64,000 nt of DNA from VRUE01 sp963817945 (GTDB lineage: Bacteria; Actinomycetota; Thermoleophilia; Solirubrobacterales; 70-9). The stretch lies in NCBI GenBank assembly GCA_963817945.1, contig CAWFQH010000005.1, positions 372,001-436,000 of the forward strand, in the 5' to 3' direction. Shown piece after piece: positions 8,159 to 16,217 of this stretch. The number at the start of each line of letters is the position of its first letter. The first letter of the stretch is position 1. The notes beneath the pieces are model-generated. The model saw nothing but the letters and a program-made list of their open reading frames with translations. It made no database searches and was not told where the DNA came from. A program made the position numbers and the translations under genes.

Positions 8159-9628
8159 GAAGCGCATCGTGCCGTCGTCGATCGGGCCGCGCCGGATCGT
8201 CCTGATGTCGAAGACGTAGTTCTGCCGCAGCTTCCACGGCTCCACCGAACCCTGCTTGGGGAACTTGTCGAGCGAGCGCAGGACATAGCTGGAGGTGAAG
8301 TCGAGCAGCGGCTGCTCGACGACGGAGGAGTCCAGCTCGGACACGCAGCGGCGGTAGCCGTGGGCGTCCATGTGCGCGAGCAGGCGGCAGACGTACTCGG
8401 AGGTCAGGTCGGCCTTCAGCGTCCAGGAGGCGTTAGTGTAGCCGACCGTGAAGGCGAGGTTGGGGACGCCGCTCAGCATCATCCCCTTGTAGGTCATCGA
8501 CTGCGGCAGGTCGACGGGGCTGCCGTCGACGACCAGCTCGATGCCGCCGAGGAAGAGCAGGTTGAGGCCGGTCGCGGTGACGATCACGTCGGCCTCCAGC
8601 TCGCCGCCGGACTCGAGCTCTAGGCCGCGCTCGGTGAAGCTCGCGATCCGGTCGGTGACGACCTCGGCGCGGCCGTTGGCGATCGCCTCGAAGAGGTCGC
8701 CGTCGGGGACCAGGCACATGCGCTGGTCCCAGGGGTCGTAAGTCGGGGTGAAGTGGGTGTCGATGTCGTAGCCGGCCGGCAGCGCCCGTTCCAAGCCGCG
8801 GCGGATCATGCGCTTGACGGCCTGCGGACGGCGGCGGCTGAGCTGGTAGACGAAGGTCTGCAGGAGGACGTTTTTCCAGCGCACCAGGGAGTAGAGGGCC
8901 TTCGGCGGCAGCCAGCGGCGCAGGCGCTTGGCGACCGGGTCCTCGGCGGTGAGCGAGACGATGTAGGTCGGCGAGCGCTGCAGCATCGTCACCTGCGCGG
9001 CCTTCTCCGCCATCGCCGGCACCAGCGTCACCGCGGTGGCACCACTTCCGATCACGACGACGCGCTTGCTCTCGTAGTCGAGGTCCTCGGGCCAGTGCTG
9101 GGGGTGAACGATGCGGCCGCCGAAGCGCTCGCGCCCCTCGAACTCCGGCGTGTAGCCCTCGTCGTAGCGGAAGTAGCCGCTGCAGTTCCAGAGGAAGTCG
9201 CAGGTCAGCTGGACCGTCTCGCCGCTGTCGGTGCGCTCGGCCTCGACCGACCAGCGGCCCTCCGCCGTCGACCACTCGGCCCGGACGACGCGGTGGTGGA
9301 AGCGGATGCGGCTGTCGATGCCGTGGTCGTGCGCGGTCTGCCGCACATATTCGAGAATCGAGTCGCCGTCGGTGATCGACTTGTCGGCGGTCCACGGCTT
9401 GAAGCGGTACCCGAGCGTGTGCATGTCCGAGTCGGAGCGGATGCCGGGGTAGCGGAAGAGGTCCCAGGTCCCCCCCAGATCGCCGCGCGCCTCGAGAATC
9501 GCGTAGCTGCGCCCCGGGTGGCGGTCCTGCAGGTGCCAGGCCGCGCCGACGCCGGAGAGACCGGCCCCGACGATCAGGACATCGAGATGTTCGGGCGCCC
9601 CCTCGGCCACGGGCCTTGATTCTCGCAC
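8105..9628 (-). CDS. Flavin-containing (Baeyer-Villiger type) monooxygenase
   Basis: 507 aa. It has an N-terminal FAD-binding GAGLSG (about residue 22), the class fingerprint FGGRIVHPQHWPED near residue 170, and an NADPH-binding GSGATA shortly after. This family (EthA-like, class B) inserts oxygen into ketones or oxidises S/N centres with NADPH and O2. The start is GTG at 9628 with GAGGG 6 nt upstream. Its 3' end overlaps the convergent DUF2804 gene by 54 bp, which is unusual for two full-length proteins. Confidence 0.9.
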   Translation of the reverse strand: MRESRPVAEGAPEHLDVLIVGAGLSGVGAAWHLQDRHPGRSYAILEARGDLGGTWDLFRYPGIRSDSDMHTLGYRFKPWTADKSITDGDSILEYVRQTAHDHGIDSRIRFHHRVVRAEWSTAEGRWSVEAERTDSGETVQLTCDFLWNCSGYFRYDEGYTPEFEGRERFGGRIVHPQHWPEDLDYESKRVVVIGSGATAVTLVPAMAEKAAQVTMLQRSPTYIVSLTAEDPVAKRLRRWLPPKALYSLVRWKNVLLQTFVYQLSRRRPQAVKRMIRRGLERALPAGYDIDTHFTPTYDPWDQRMCLVPDGDLFEAIANGRAEVVTDRIASFTERGLELESGGELEADVIVTATGLNLLFLGGIELVVDGSPVDLPQSMTYKGMMLSGVPNLAFTVGYTNASWTLKADLTSEYVCRLLAHMDAHGYRRCVSELDSSVVEQPLLDFTSSYVLRSLDKFPKQGSVEPWKLRQNYVFDIRTIRRGPIDDGTMRFSPAGVMDLHDAEPLAQV

Positions 9629-9686
9629 GCCGGACCCTCGCTCACTGTGACGAGGCGCATAGCGCCACGGCGCCCGCAGCGGAGGG

Positions 9687-9729
9687 GTGGGGCGACTTAC
9701 CGATGAAATGGATCGGAAAGTCGCCCCAC
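9687..9729 (-). terminator. Stem-loop at the end of the RibD-like gene
   Basis: Twelve-base arms (GTGGGGCGACTT and its complement) enclose a second stem CCGAT/ATCGG with only one A-A mismatch between. The hairpin reaches the stop codon of the DHFR/RibD-domain gene. No T-tract follows. Confidence 0.55.
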
Positions 9730-10367
9730 TAACCGACGCGGTAGCGCAGGTGCGTCACGTCCGGCGTGTGGACGACCAGAATCTGCTCCAGCTTCCGCCC
9801 CGCACCCGCGCCGCCCTCGAACAGGCGCGTGCCGGAGCCGAGGAGGACGGGCGCGACGTTCAGCTGCAGCTCGTCGACCAAGCCCGCCGCCAGGTACTGC
9901 CGGCCCGTTTCGCCGCCGCCGCCGATCGCCACGTCCTTCTCCCCCGCCGCCTCCTTCGCCTGCGCCAGCGCCGACTCGATCCCGTCCGTGACGAAGGTGA
10001 AGGTCGTGTCGCCCTTGACGAGCGGCTCGCGCGGGTGGTGCGTGAGGACGAAGACCGGGATGTGGAAGGGAGGGTCCTCGCCCCACCATCCCTGCCAGGG
10101 ATCCTCGCCCCAGGGTCCCGGGCCACCGCCGAACATGTTGCGGCCCATGATCGCCGCGCCCTGCCGCGTCTGCGCTTCATCCATCAGCGGCGAGCTGGCG
10201 TTGACCTCGCCGCCTTCCCGGCCGTGCGGCTGCCGCCAGGCGGCGAGCTTCACCACCCACTCGTGCAGCTGCTCGCCACCCTCCCCGAGCGGGTTCTCCT
10301 CGCTCTGATTGGGCCCGGCGACGAAGCCGTCGAGCGAGACCGATATCTCGAATCGCACCTGTCCCAT
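9729..10367 (-). CDS. Dihydrofolate reductase / RibD C-terminal domain protein
   Basis: 212 aa. It has the RibD-C/DHFR-like fold pattern: EISVSLDGFVAGPN at the N-terminus, IMGRNMFGGG, a central PVFVLTHHPREPL, and the nucleotide-binding IGGGGETGRQYLAAGLVDEL. Such stand-alone proteins are NADPH-dependent reductases of unknown substrate. It follows the VOC gene by 4 bp on the same strand, suggesting a two-gene unit closed by the stem-loop at 9687-9729. Confidence 0.87.
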   Translation of the reverse strand: MGQVRFEISVSLDGFVAGPNQSEENPLGEGGEQLHEWVVKLAAWRQPHGREGGEVNASSPLMDEAQTRQGAAIMGRNMFGGGPGPWGEDPWQGWWGEDPPFHIPVFVLTHHPREPLVKGDTTFTFVTDGIESALAQAKEAAGEKDVAIGGGGETGRQYLAAGLVDELQLNVAPVLLGSGTRLFEGGAGAGRKLEQILVVHTPDVTHLRYRVG

Positions 10368-10371
10368 CGCT

Positions 10372-10731
10372 CTACTCGCTTGGCGCGTAGCGGTGGTGGA
10401 GCATCAGGTCGTTGCCGTCGGGGTCGGTGAAGAAGGCCATGTGGCAGACGCCGGTGTCGAGGGTGTCGCCGCCGAACTCGATGCCCTTCCCCTCCAGCTC
10501 CTTGCGGGCCGCCTCGACGTCCTCGACGTGGAGCGCCGGGTGCGCGTTCTTCTGCGGCGCGAACTCCATGCCGAATTTCGTCGGCTCCCAGATGGCGAAG
10601 CAGGTGTCTCCCGCCCAGAACTCGAAGCGGGCGTTCTCGTCGGGCCGCAGCCCCAGCGTCTCCACGTAGAAGCTGCGCGAGCGCTCGGCGTCCTGCGACG
10701 GAACCCCGATGAAGTCGGTCTTGCTGATCAC
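10372..10731 (-). CDS. VOC (glyoxalase/bleomycin-resistance) family protein
   Basis: 119 aa from GTG at 10731, which has GGAGG 4 nt upstream; an ATG 12 bp earlier is the alternative start. It has paired beta-alpha-beta-beta-beta modules: TDFIGVPSQDAERSRSFY at the N-terminus and HMAFFTDPDGNDLMLHHRY at the C-terminus, the latter supplying the usual metal-site glutamate/histidine region in this superfamily (here weakly conserved). The substrate is unknown. It is the first gene of the pair with the RibD-like reductase. Confidence 0.85.
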   Translation of the reverse strand: MISKTDFIGVPSQDAERSRSFYVETLGLRPDENARFEFWAGDTCFAIWEPTKFGMEFAPQKNAHPALHVEDVEAARKELEGKGIEFGGDTLDTGVCHMAFFTDPDGNDLMLHHRYAPSE

Positions 10732-10829
10732 GGGCCCTCCCATTCGGTCGGATCGATCGGACGCGGCCCAGAGTAGCGCCGGCCCGCACCCGGCTAAGTT
10801 ACGCCGAACTTCCCGAAGAGAGGACGGCG

Positions 10830-11093
10830 ATGAACGAGACCCAGGCAATCGAGTGTCCGAAGTGCGGCAGCGAGATGCGCAGCTACGAGCGCAACGGCGT
10901 GACCGTCGACCAGTGCAGCGGCTGCCGGGGGGTCTTCCTCGACCGCGGCGAGCTGGAGCGACTGGTGGACGCCGAGGGCGCGCACTACGAGCGCGAGTTC
11001 TCGCAGCGCCGTGAGGAGAAGGGCGGCAGCGGTCGCCGCAAGTCGAAGAAACGGAGCTTCCTCGAGAACCTGATGGAGATGGGCGGCGAGTAG
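10830..11093 (+). CDS. TFIIB-type zinc-ribbon protein
   Basis: 87 aa. CPKCGSEM and CSGCRGVFLDRGELERL give two CxxC pairs of the zf-TFIIB (COG3809) family, followed by a very basic linker (RRKSKKRSF) and a short C-terminal helix. The role of the family is unknown; it may bind nucleic acid or protein. AGAGGA lies about 8 nt before the ATG. Confidence 0.88.
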   Translation: MNETQAIECPKCGSEMRSYERNGVTVDQCSGCRGVFLDRGELERLVDAEGAHYEREFSQRREEKGGSGRRKSKKRSFLENLMEMGGE

Positions 11094-11117
11094 CCCGGGG
11101 CGCCAGAGCCCGGGCTA
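11091..11117. terminator. Shared hairpin between convergent genes
   Basis: TAGCCCGGG (11091-11099) pairs with CCCGGGCTA (11109-11117) across a 9-nt loop. The outer TAG of each arm is the stop codon of one gene: the zinc-ribbon gene on plus and the DUF2855 gene on minus. It probably terminates both transcripts. Confidence 0.6.
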
Positions 11118-12200
11118 AGCCAACCGCAGAACGTGGGCCGTTCGGGGGTCGACGCGCCCGTCGAGCACGTCGCGATAGGCACGCTCGACCGCCTCGAACC
11201 CCTCGCCCCGGATCGGCTCCAGCCAAGAGCCGATCCAGTCGCAGAAGGGGTGCCAAGCTTCCGCGACCCGCGACTCGAGGCCGGCGCGTCCCCAATCGTT
11301 GGCCCGCTTGACGACGCGATCGGGAGCGAAGAAGAAGACCGGCGCCGGGCCGGCAAGCCCTTCCCCGCCCCCTCCGATCCCGCCGCTGCCCATCTCCTCC
11401 CAGTGCGTGCCGCCGACCGCGATGCTGCGGGCGAGCTCGTCGCCGTAGTGCGAGTGGACCGCCCGCCGCACCGCGCCGTCGCCGGCGATATCGACGAAGG
11501 TCGCCGTCCCCTGCTCCAGCGAGCCGATCTCTTCGTAGGGAACGACCCGATCGTAGATCCCGAGGCCTTCGACGAAGCTGACGCTACGCGGCGAGGTGAG
11601 ACCAATCAGCTCCGCTTCCTCGCGCTGCGCGAGCATGAAGGCGGCAGCGATCGCGGTCTTGCTCGAGGCACTCGAGATTGCGACTGGACCACGCTCGATC
11701 AGTCCCCCGTCGGCGAGCTGGTCATCGATCAGAAACGAGGTGAAGAAGAGCGGGCGCAGAAGCATCTGGATCTCCTCCGTGTCCGCCCGGTAGAAGGGGT
11801 CGCCCTGCGTCGCCAGGTAGCGGTGGTAGGCCGACGGCAGGTTCGCCCGGTGGGGCGAGCCGTCCACGAACCCCCGCTCGTTCATGTCGACCGGCCTCGC
11901 CACCAGGTGCGAGGAGGGCGGCAGGTACCCGTAGACGCGGGTGCCCTCAGCCACGCCCTCGGCCTCGCTGCGCTCGACCTCGGCAAAGCCCCACACGGGT
12001 ACGCGGCCCCAGCCGTCCTCGGCCGGGAAGAAGTCCCAGTAGGACATCGCCTCGCCGAAGACAGCGTAGGTGACGTTGTTGGAGGTGAGCCCGAAGGTGT
12101 CAACCCGAAGCAGCGCCTGACCGGGCCCAAGCTCCGGCGCCGCCGACTCGGCGATCCGGCATTCGCGGAGGTCGTCGCGCTTGACGAGGAAGTCGGTCAC
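11115..12200 (-). CDS. DUF2855 family protein
   Basis: 361 aa from GTG at 12200. The sequence follows the DUF2855 family throughout: an N-terminal GroES-like part (GQALLRVDTFGLTSNNVTYA, VPVWGFAEV) and a C-terminal part resembling a medium-chain dehydrogenase with a degenerate nucleotide loop (ISSASSKTAIAAAFML). A quinone-oxidoreductase-like activity is plausible but untested. A very short hydrophobic reading frame ends in a 4-bp overlap with this start. Confidence 0.85.
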   Translation of the reverse strand: MTDFLVKRDDLRECRIAESAAPELGPGQALLRVDTFGLTSNNVTYAVFGEAMSYWDFFPAEDGWGRVPVWGFAEVERSEAEGVAEGTRVYGYLPPSSHLVARPVDMNERGFVDGSPHRANLPSAYHRYLATQGDPFYRADTEEIQMLLRPLFFTSFLIDDQLADGGLIERGPVAISSASSKTAIAAAFMLAQREEAELIGLTSPRSVSFVEGLGIYDRVVPYEEIGSLEQGTATFVDIAGDGAVRRAVHSHYGDELARSIAVGGTHWEEMGSGGIGGGGEGLAGPAPVFFFAPDRVVKRANDWGRAGLESRVAEAWHPFCDWIGSWLEPIRGEGFEAVERAYRDVLDGRVDPRTAHVLRLA

Positions 12201-12265
12201 TGCGTGGATGCTCGCAGGGTGAGGGCGATGACGACGATGCCGAGCAGCGTCCAGGCGACGTCCAC
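12197..12265 (-). CDS. Possible 22-aa membrane peptide
   Basis: A GTG at 12265 opens a 22-codon frame, VDVAWTLLGIVVIALTL plus a short polar tail, predicted to be a single membrane helix. Its TGA overlaps the GTG of the DUF2855 gene (GTGA), the pattern of a translationally coupled pair. There is no clear ribosome site. It could be a chance frame. Confidence 0.25.
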   Translation of the reverse strand: MDVAWTLLGIVVIALTLRASTQ

Positions 12266-12275
12266 GAGGCGGACG

Positions 12276-12941
12276 CTATCCGCCCGAGGTCCCGGAGCTC
12301 CCCGGCGGCGGCTTGACGCCGACGAGCAGCGCCATCTCGAGCCACTTCCAGTGGCAGTCGACGTCGTCGAAGCCGATCTCTCGCAGCCATCGCAGCTGGG
12401 TCTCGACGTCGAGCAGGCGGTCGGAGGGGTCCTCGTACTCGACCGGCTCGCCGATCGCGGCGAAGAACGCTGCGTGCAGGCGTGGGGTCGGCGACGCGAC
12501 GTGCTCGAAATTGGCGAAGACCCCACCCGGCTCGAGCAGGTCGAATACCTCGCGGTAGAGCGAGCGCTTGCGCTCGTGCTCGAGGTGGTGGATGACGAAG
12601 GAGGAGACGACCGCATCGAATCGACCCAACGGCGGCAACGGCTCGGAGAGATCGTGCTCGATCAGCTCGATGCGCTCCTCGCCGGCGAAGCGCTCGCGGG
12701 CGGAGCCGAGCATCAGGGCGGAGAAGTCGACCCCAACCCCGCTCATCCCCGGTCGATCGGACAGCAGCAGCGCGAGCAGGCGGCCGTCGCCAGTGCCGAG
12801 GTCGAGCACCCGCCGCACGCCCGCGGGAACATGCTCGAGCAGGACGCTCTCGCCCTCCCGGCGGTGGGGAAAATCATCCGCGCGGTCGAGGTAGCGGCGA
12901 ACTCTCGTCTCGTCGCTCGTCCACTCCTCTCCTGCGGACAT
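12276..12941 (-). CDS. Class I SAM-dependent methyltransferase
   Basis: 221 aa. Motif I is VLDLGTGDGRLLALL (about residue 45), motif II is around GVGVDFSALML, and the post-motif is FDAVVSSFVIHHLEHE. Together these are a typical Rossmann methyltransferase. The substrate cannot be predicted. It lies between the DUF2855 gene and the F420-type nitroreductase gene on the same strand. Confidence 0.88.
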   Translation of the reverse strand: MSAGEEWTSDETRVRRYLDRADDFPHRREGESVLLEHVPAGVRRVLDLGTGDGRLLALLLSDRPGMSGVGVDFSALMLGSARERFAGEERIELIEHDLSEPLPPLGRFDAVVSSFVIHHLEHERKRSLYREVFDLLEPGGVFANFEHVASPTPRLHAAFFAAIGEPVEYEDPSDRLLDVETQLRWLREIGFDDVDCHWKWLEMALLVGVKPPPGSSGTSGG

Positions 12942-12949
12942 GGCTGTTC

Positions 12950-13486
12950 TTACCGTCCCGATTGCTGCTCAACGCTCTTGGGCATGAGCTGGACGATCGG
13001 AATCGTCCGATTGGCCTTCGCCGCTTCGCGCCGGTAGTCCGCGTAGGGCGCGAAGACGCGGTCGGCCAGCTTCCAGAGCCGCTTGCGCTCTGCCTCGTCG
13101 GCGACGACCGTCGCCCGCATCGCAATGCCGCCGAAGGTGACGTTCGGATGCGCCCGCAGGTTGTGGAACCACGCCGGGTGCTGCGGCAGGCCGAGCTTCG
13201 AGGCGACGATCGTCACCTGCTCGCCGTCGTGGAAGTAGATGACGACGTTGCGGCGCACCGCCCCGCTTTTCGCGCCGCGCGTCTCGAGCAGCGCCGTCGG
13301 CAACGTCAGGGCCATCCCGACTCGACCACCGGTGAACCGCATCAGCAGAGGATCGACCCTCCAGAGGAGGTGAACCGAGAGGAACCTGCCGAGGCGCGTG
13401 TTTGCCAGCGTCGCCTGCAGGCGACGGAACGGACCGGGCTCGCGGTGCGGGTCGACGTACTTGAGTTGGCCGGGCATGGCAGCCAT
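12950..13486 (-). CDS. F420-dependent (deazaflavin) nitroreductase family protein
   Basis: 178 aa. It belongs to the Ddn/DUF385 family of split beta-barrel proteins: LLETRGAKSGAVRRNVVIY, GEQVTIVASKLGLPQHPAWFHNLRAHP and the C-terminal FAPYADYRREA are the family signatures. Members use reduced F420 to reduce nitro compounds or quinones. The start is one of two ATGs three codons apart. It ends 9 bp before the methyltransferase start, so the two are probably co-transcribed. Confidence 0.92.
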   Translation of the reverse strand: MAAMPGQLKYVDPHREPGPFRRLQATLANTRLGRFLSVHLLWRVDPLLMRFTGGRVGMALTLPTALLETRGAKSGAVRRNVVIYFHDGEQVTIVASKLGLPQHPAWFHNLRAHPNVTFGGIAMRATVVADEAERKRLWKLADRVFAPYADYRREAAKANRTIPIVQLMPKSVEQQSGR

Positions 13487-13587
13487 TCTGCCGGGCTCGC
13501 TAGATTCGTCCGCCGCGACGATGAATTTCGGCGCTCCACCCGGTCTAACCGATTGCCAGCCGACAAACGCCTGAAGCAGGAGAAGAG

Positions 13588-14397
13588 ATGAAGGACCGAA
13601 GAAACCCGGCCGTCCGCGCCGAGGGACTCGCGAAGCACTTCGAGAGCAACGACGGCACGGTCGAGGCCGTCCGCGGCGTCGACCTGGAGATCCAGCCGGG
13701 CGAGATCTTCGGCTTCCTCGGCCCCAACGGAGCCGGGAAGTCGACGACCGTGCGGATGCTCACCACGTTGCTCTCGATCACCGCCGGCAGGGCCGAGGTG
13801 ATGGGGATCGACGTGACCCGCGAGCCCGACGCGGCCCGCCGCCGCATCGGCGTCGCGCTCCAGGAGGCCGGCCTCGACCCGCGCCAAACCGGGCGCGAGC
13901 TGCTGACCCTGCACGGCCGGCTGTTCGGGCTCGGGTCGGCCGCCGCGGCAGCGCGGGCCCAGGAGCTGCTGGAGCTGGTCGGGCTCGAGGAGGCAGCCGA
14001 CCGCGTCGTCAAGGGCTACTCCGGCGGCATGCAGCGCCGGCTCGACCTGGCGGCGGCGCTCGTCCACGAGCCGGAGGTCCTCTTCCTCGACGAGCCGACC
14101 ACGGGCCTCGACCCCGCGAGCCGGCTGACCGTCTGGGATGAGGTGCGCCGGATCAACGGGCATGGCACCACGGTCTTCCTGACGACGCAGTACCTCGAGG
14201 AGGCCGACCAGCTCTGCCACCGCCTCGCGATCATCGACGACGGGCTGATCGTGCGCGAGGGCACGCCGGCCGACCTGAAGGCCGAGCTCAGTCAGCGGCG
14301 CGACGGTGCCGAGACGACCCTCGACGACGTCTTCCTCGACGCGACCGGGCGCAGCCGCGACCGGGCCGCCGGCGAGGTCCAGGAGGTGGGAGCGTGA
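13588..14397 (+). CDS. ABC-2 exporter ATPase (DrrA-like)
   Basis: 269 aa with GPNGAGKST (Walker A, about residue 46), YSGGMQRRLDLAAAL (signature) and EVLFLDEPTTGLD (Walker B). The C-terminal extension ETTLDDVFLDATGR is the DrrA-type tail. AGGAGAAGAG precedes the ATG. It is the first gene of a two-gene exporter with the permease that overlaps its stop by 4 bp. Daunorubicin-type drug efflux is the family precedent; the substrate here is unknown. Confidence 0.93.
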   Translation: MKDRRNPAVRAEGLAKHFESNDGTVEAVRGVDLEIQPGEIFGFLGPNGAGKSTTVRMLTTLLSITAGRAEVMGIDVTREPDAARRRIGVALQEAGLDPRQTGRELLTLHGRLFGLGSAAAAARAQELLELVGLEEAADRVVKGYSGGMQRRLDLAAALVHEPEVLFLDEPTTGLDPASRLTVWDEVRRINGHGTTVFLTTQYLEEADQLCHRLAIIDDGLIVREGTPADLKAELSQRRDGAETTLDDVFLDATGRSRDRAAGEVQEVGA

Positions 14398-15149
14398 ACG
14401 CCACGCTGGTGCTGGGAATGCGCTCGCTGCGTGAGGCGGTACGGCAGCCGGACGCTCTCTTCATGACGATGTTCATCCCGATCTTTTTCCTGGTCGTGAA
14501 CACCGGACAGGCGGCGGAGATCTTCCCCTCGGACTCGACCGAGTTCCTCCAGGGCCAGGGATACGGCGCTTTCCAGCTCCCGATCACGCTCCTTCTGGCC
14601 GCCTCGTTCGGCATGGCCGCTCTTTTCCTGGTCGAGGAAATCGAGGGCGGCTACTTCGACAAGCTGCGGGCGATGCCGATCCCGCGCTACGCGATGGTGA
14701 TGGGCCGGCTCGTCGCCGAGGCGGCCAAGGGCGTCGTCCTCTCTTCGGTGATCGTCCTCCTCGCCCTCCCGTTCGGGATCACGATCGCGAGCGGCGTGCC
14801 GGGCTTTCTACTGATCGTCCTCCTGAGCTCCCTCTGGGGCGTGGTCTACGCCGGCTTCATGCAGCTGATCGCGCTGAAGACCCGCAGCGCCGCGGCGACG
14901 AACTCGGGCGGCCTGATCTTCTTCCCCCTCCTCTTCCTCACCCCCAACTTCGTCCCCCGCGAGCTCCTGACCGAGCCGATGGAGGTCGCCGCCTCGATCA
15001 ACCCGGTCACCTACCTAATGGAGGCCCTCCGCTCCCTGATTCTCACCGACCTCGACTGGGGAGCGATCCTCCCCGGCTTCGCAGTCGTCGGCGGCCTCGG
15101 CGTGATCATGTTGCTGCTGAACGTCCGCATGATTAAGACCTACGACTAG
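14394..15149 (+). CDS. ABC-2 exporter permease (DrrB-like)
   Basis: 251 aa from GTG at 14394 in a GTGA overlap with the ATPase. It has six hydrophobic segments and the ABC-2 motif region LFLTPNFVPRELLTEPMEVAASINPVTY before the last helices. Its stop codon TAG is part of a CTAG that also supplies the stop of the convergent methyltransferase gene. Confidence 0.92.
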   Translation: MNATLVLGMRSLREAVRQPDALFMTMFIPIFFLVVNTGQAAEIFPSDSTEFLQGQGYGAFQLPITLLLAASFGMAALFLVEEIEGGYFDKLRAMPIPRYAMVMGRLVAEAAKGVVLSSVIVLLALPFGITIASGVPGFLLIVLLSSLWGVVYAGFMQLIALKTRSAAATNSGGLIFFPLLFLTPNFVPRELLTEPMEVAASINPVTYLMEALRSLILTDLDWGAILPGFAVVGGLGVIMLLLNVRMIKTYD

Positions 15150-15970
15150 TGCGAAATCGCCTCGATCACGCAGATCACTCCGGCGCCGGGATCGCGACGA
15201 GCCTCCGCAGCTGCCGGATGTTCGTTTCCGCGGTGCAATCGGGCCTCTTTGAAGCCGGCCTCCCGTAGCGTCGACTGGGCTGTGGCCTCGTCGCCACGGT
15301 ATGCGTGGACCTTCCCGCGCACGAAGGCGGAGAGGATCGCGTCGAAGGCGTGCTCAGGGATTCCGCGGTCGGGCCTTGCGAAGCGCAGATCGGCGAGATA
15401 GGCGCCCTGGCCAAACCGCTGGAGCGCCCTGGCGAGACGAGCCCACAATCTGTCCACGGTGGCGTCGTCGAAGTAGGTCAGCAGGCCCTCGGTCACGATC
15501 ACGCATCCCTCGGCGGGATTGAGGGTCTCGGCCAAGGCCTCGAGGCTGTTCGGTCCGCCGTCTTCGAGGATGTCGAGATCGACGACACGGTGTCGATCGG
15601 TCAGTGAGCCCATCCGTGCCAGCGCCTCGCGCTTTCGCTGAGCCATTGCGGGAAGGTCGGCCTCGATGTAGGTGAGCCGACCGCCGAACCGTTCGCTGAA
15701 GCGCCAGCCTCGGGGGGACATCCCACAGGCCGCCTCGACCACCTGGCTTACGCCGGCGTCGATCCACTGGGCGAGGAGCGAATCGATGATCCGGTGGCGG
15801 GCGAGCAACAGGCCCTCCAGGGTCGGGCCGCCCACCGCCTTGCTGGCAACCAAGGGCACGGCGAGCGCGTGATGAAGAGCCCGCCCCTGCCAGGTGGCCA
15901 GCTCGGGATGGGAGAGACCGTTTCTGACCCACGTCTCACCCGTGTAGTGGGCAGTCGGCGAGATGCTCAA
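15146..15970 (-). CDS. Leucine carboxyl methyltransferase family protein
   Basis: 274 aa from TTG at 15970. The frame is open for 83 more codons, but family members begin near SISPTAHYTGETWVRNGLS. Motifs are VEAACGMSPRGWRF (SAM loop), LTYIEADLPAMAQRKREAL and EGLLTYFDD, all typical of PF04072, in which the methyl acceptor is usually a carboxyl or hydroxyl of a metabolite. It is divergent from the keto acid dehydrogenase operon; the 247 bp between them should carry both promoters. Confidence 0.75.
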   Translation of the reverse strand: MSISPTAHYTGETWVRNGLSHPELATWQGRALHHALAVPLVASKAVGGPTLEGLLLARHRIIDSLLAQWIDAGVSQVVEAACGMSPRGWRFSERFGGRLTYIEADLPAMAQRKREALARMGSLTDRHRVVDLDILEDGGPNSLEALAETLNPAEGCVIVTEGLLTYFDDATVDRLWARLARALQRFGQGAYLADLRFARPDRGIPEHAFDAILSAFVRGKVHAYRGDEATAQSTLREAGFKEARLHRGNEHPAAAEARRDPGAGVICVIEAISH

Positions 15971-16217
15971 CTTAGGCGGCCTGAGATGCGTCGCTTCACC
16001 GGCCGATCGTAGACGAGGGTCGCCAGGCCGGTCCAAGAGCGCCCACGCTGCGTTTGAAGGGATCGTCGCGCGGGGTAAGATCCAAACGATACAAGGGAGA
16101 AGGGGACGATCCCTCGACTCCCATCGCCATAGGCGCGCTTTTCGGAGATCCCGGAATCGCGACAAATCTGCCCGGCGGAGGCGATCCCGAAGCCCGGCAA
16201 AACCGAGAGGCGAAGAC

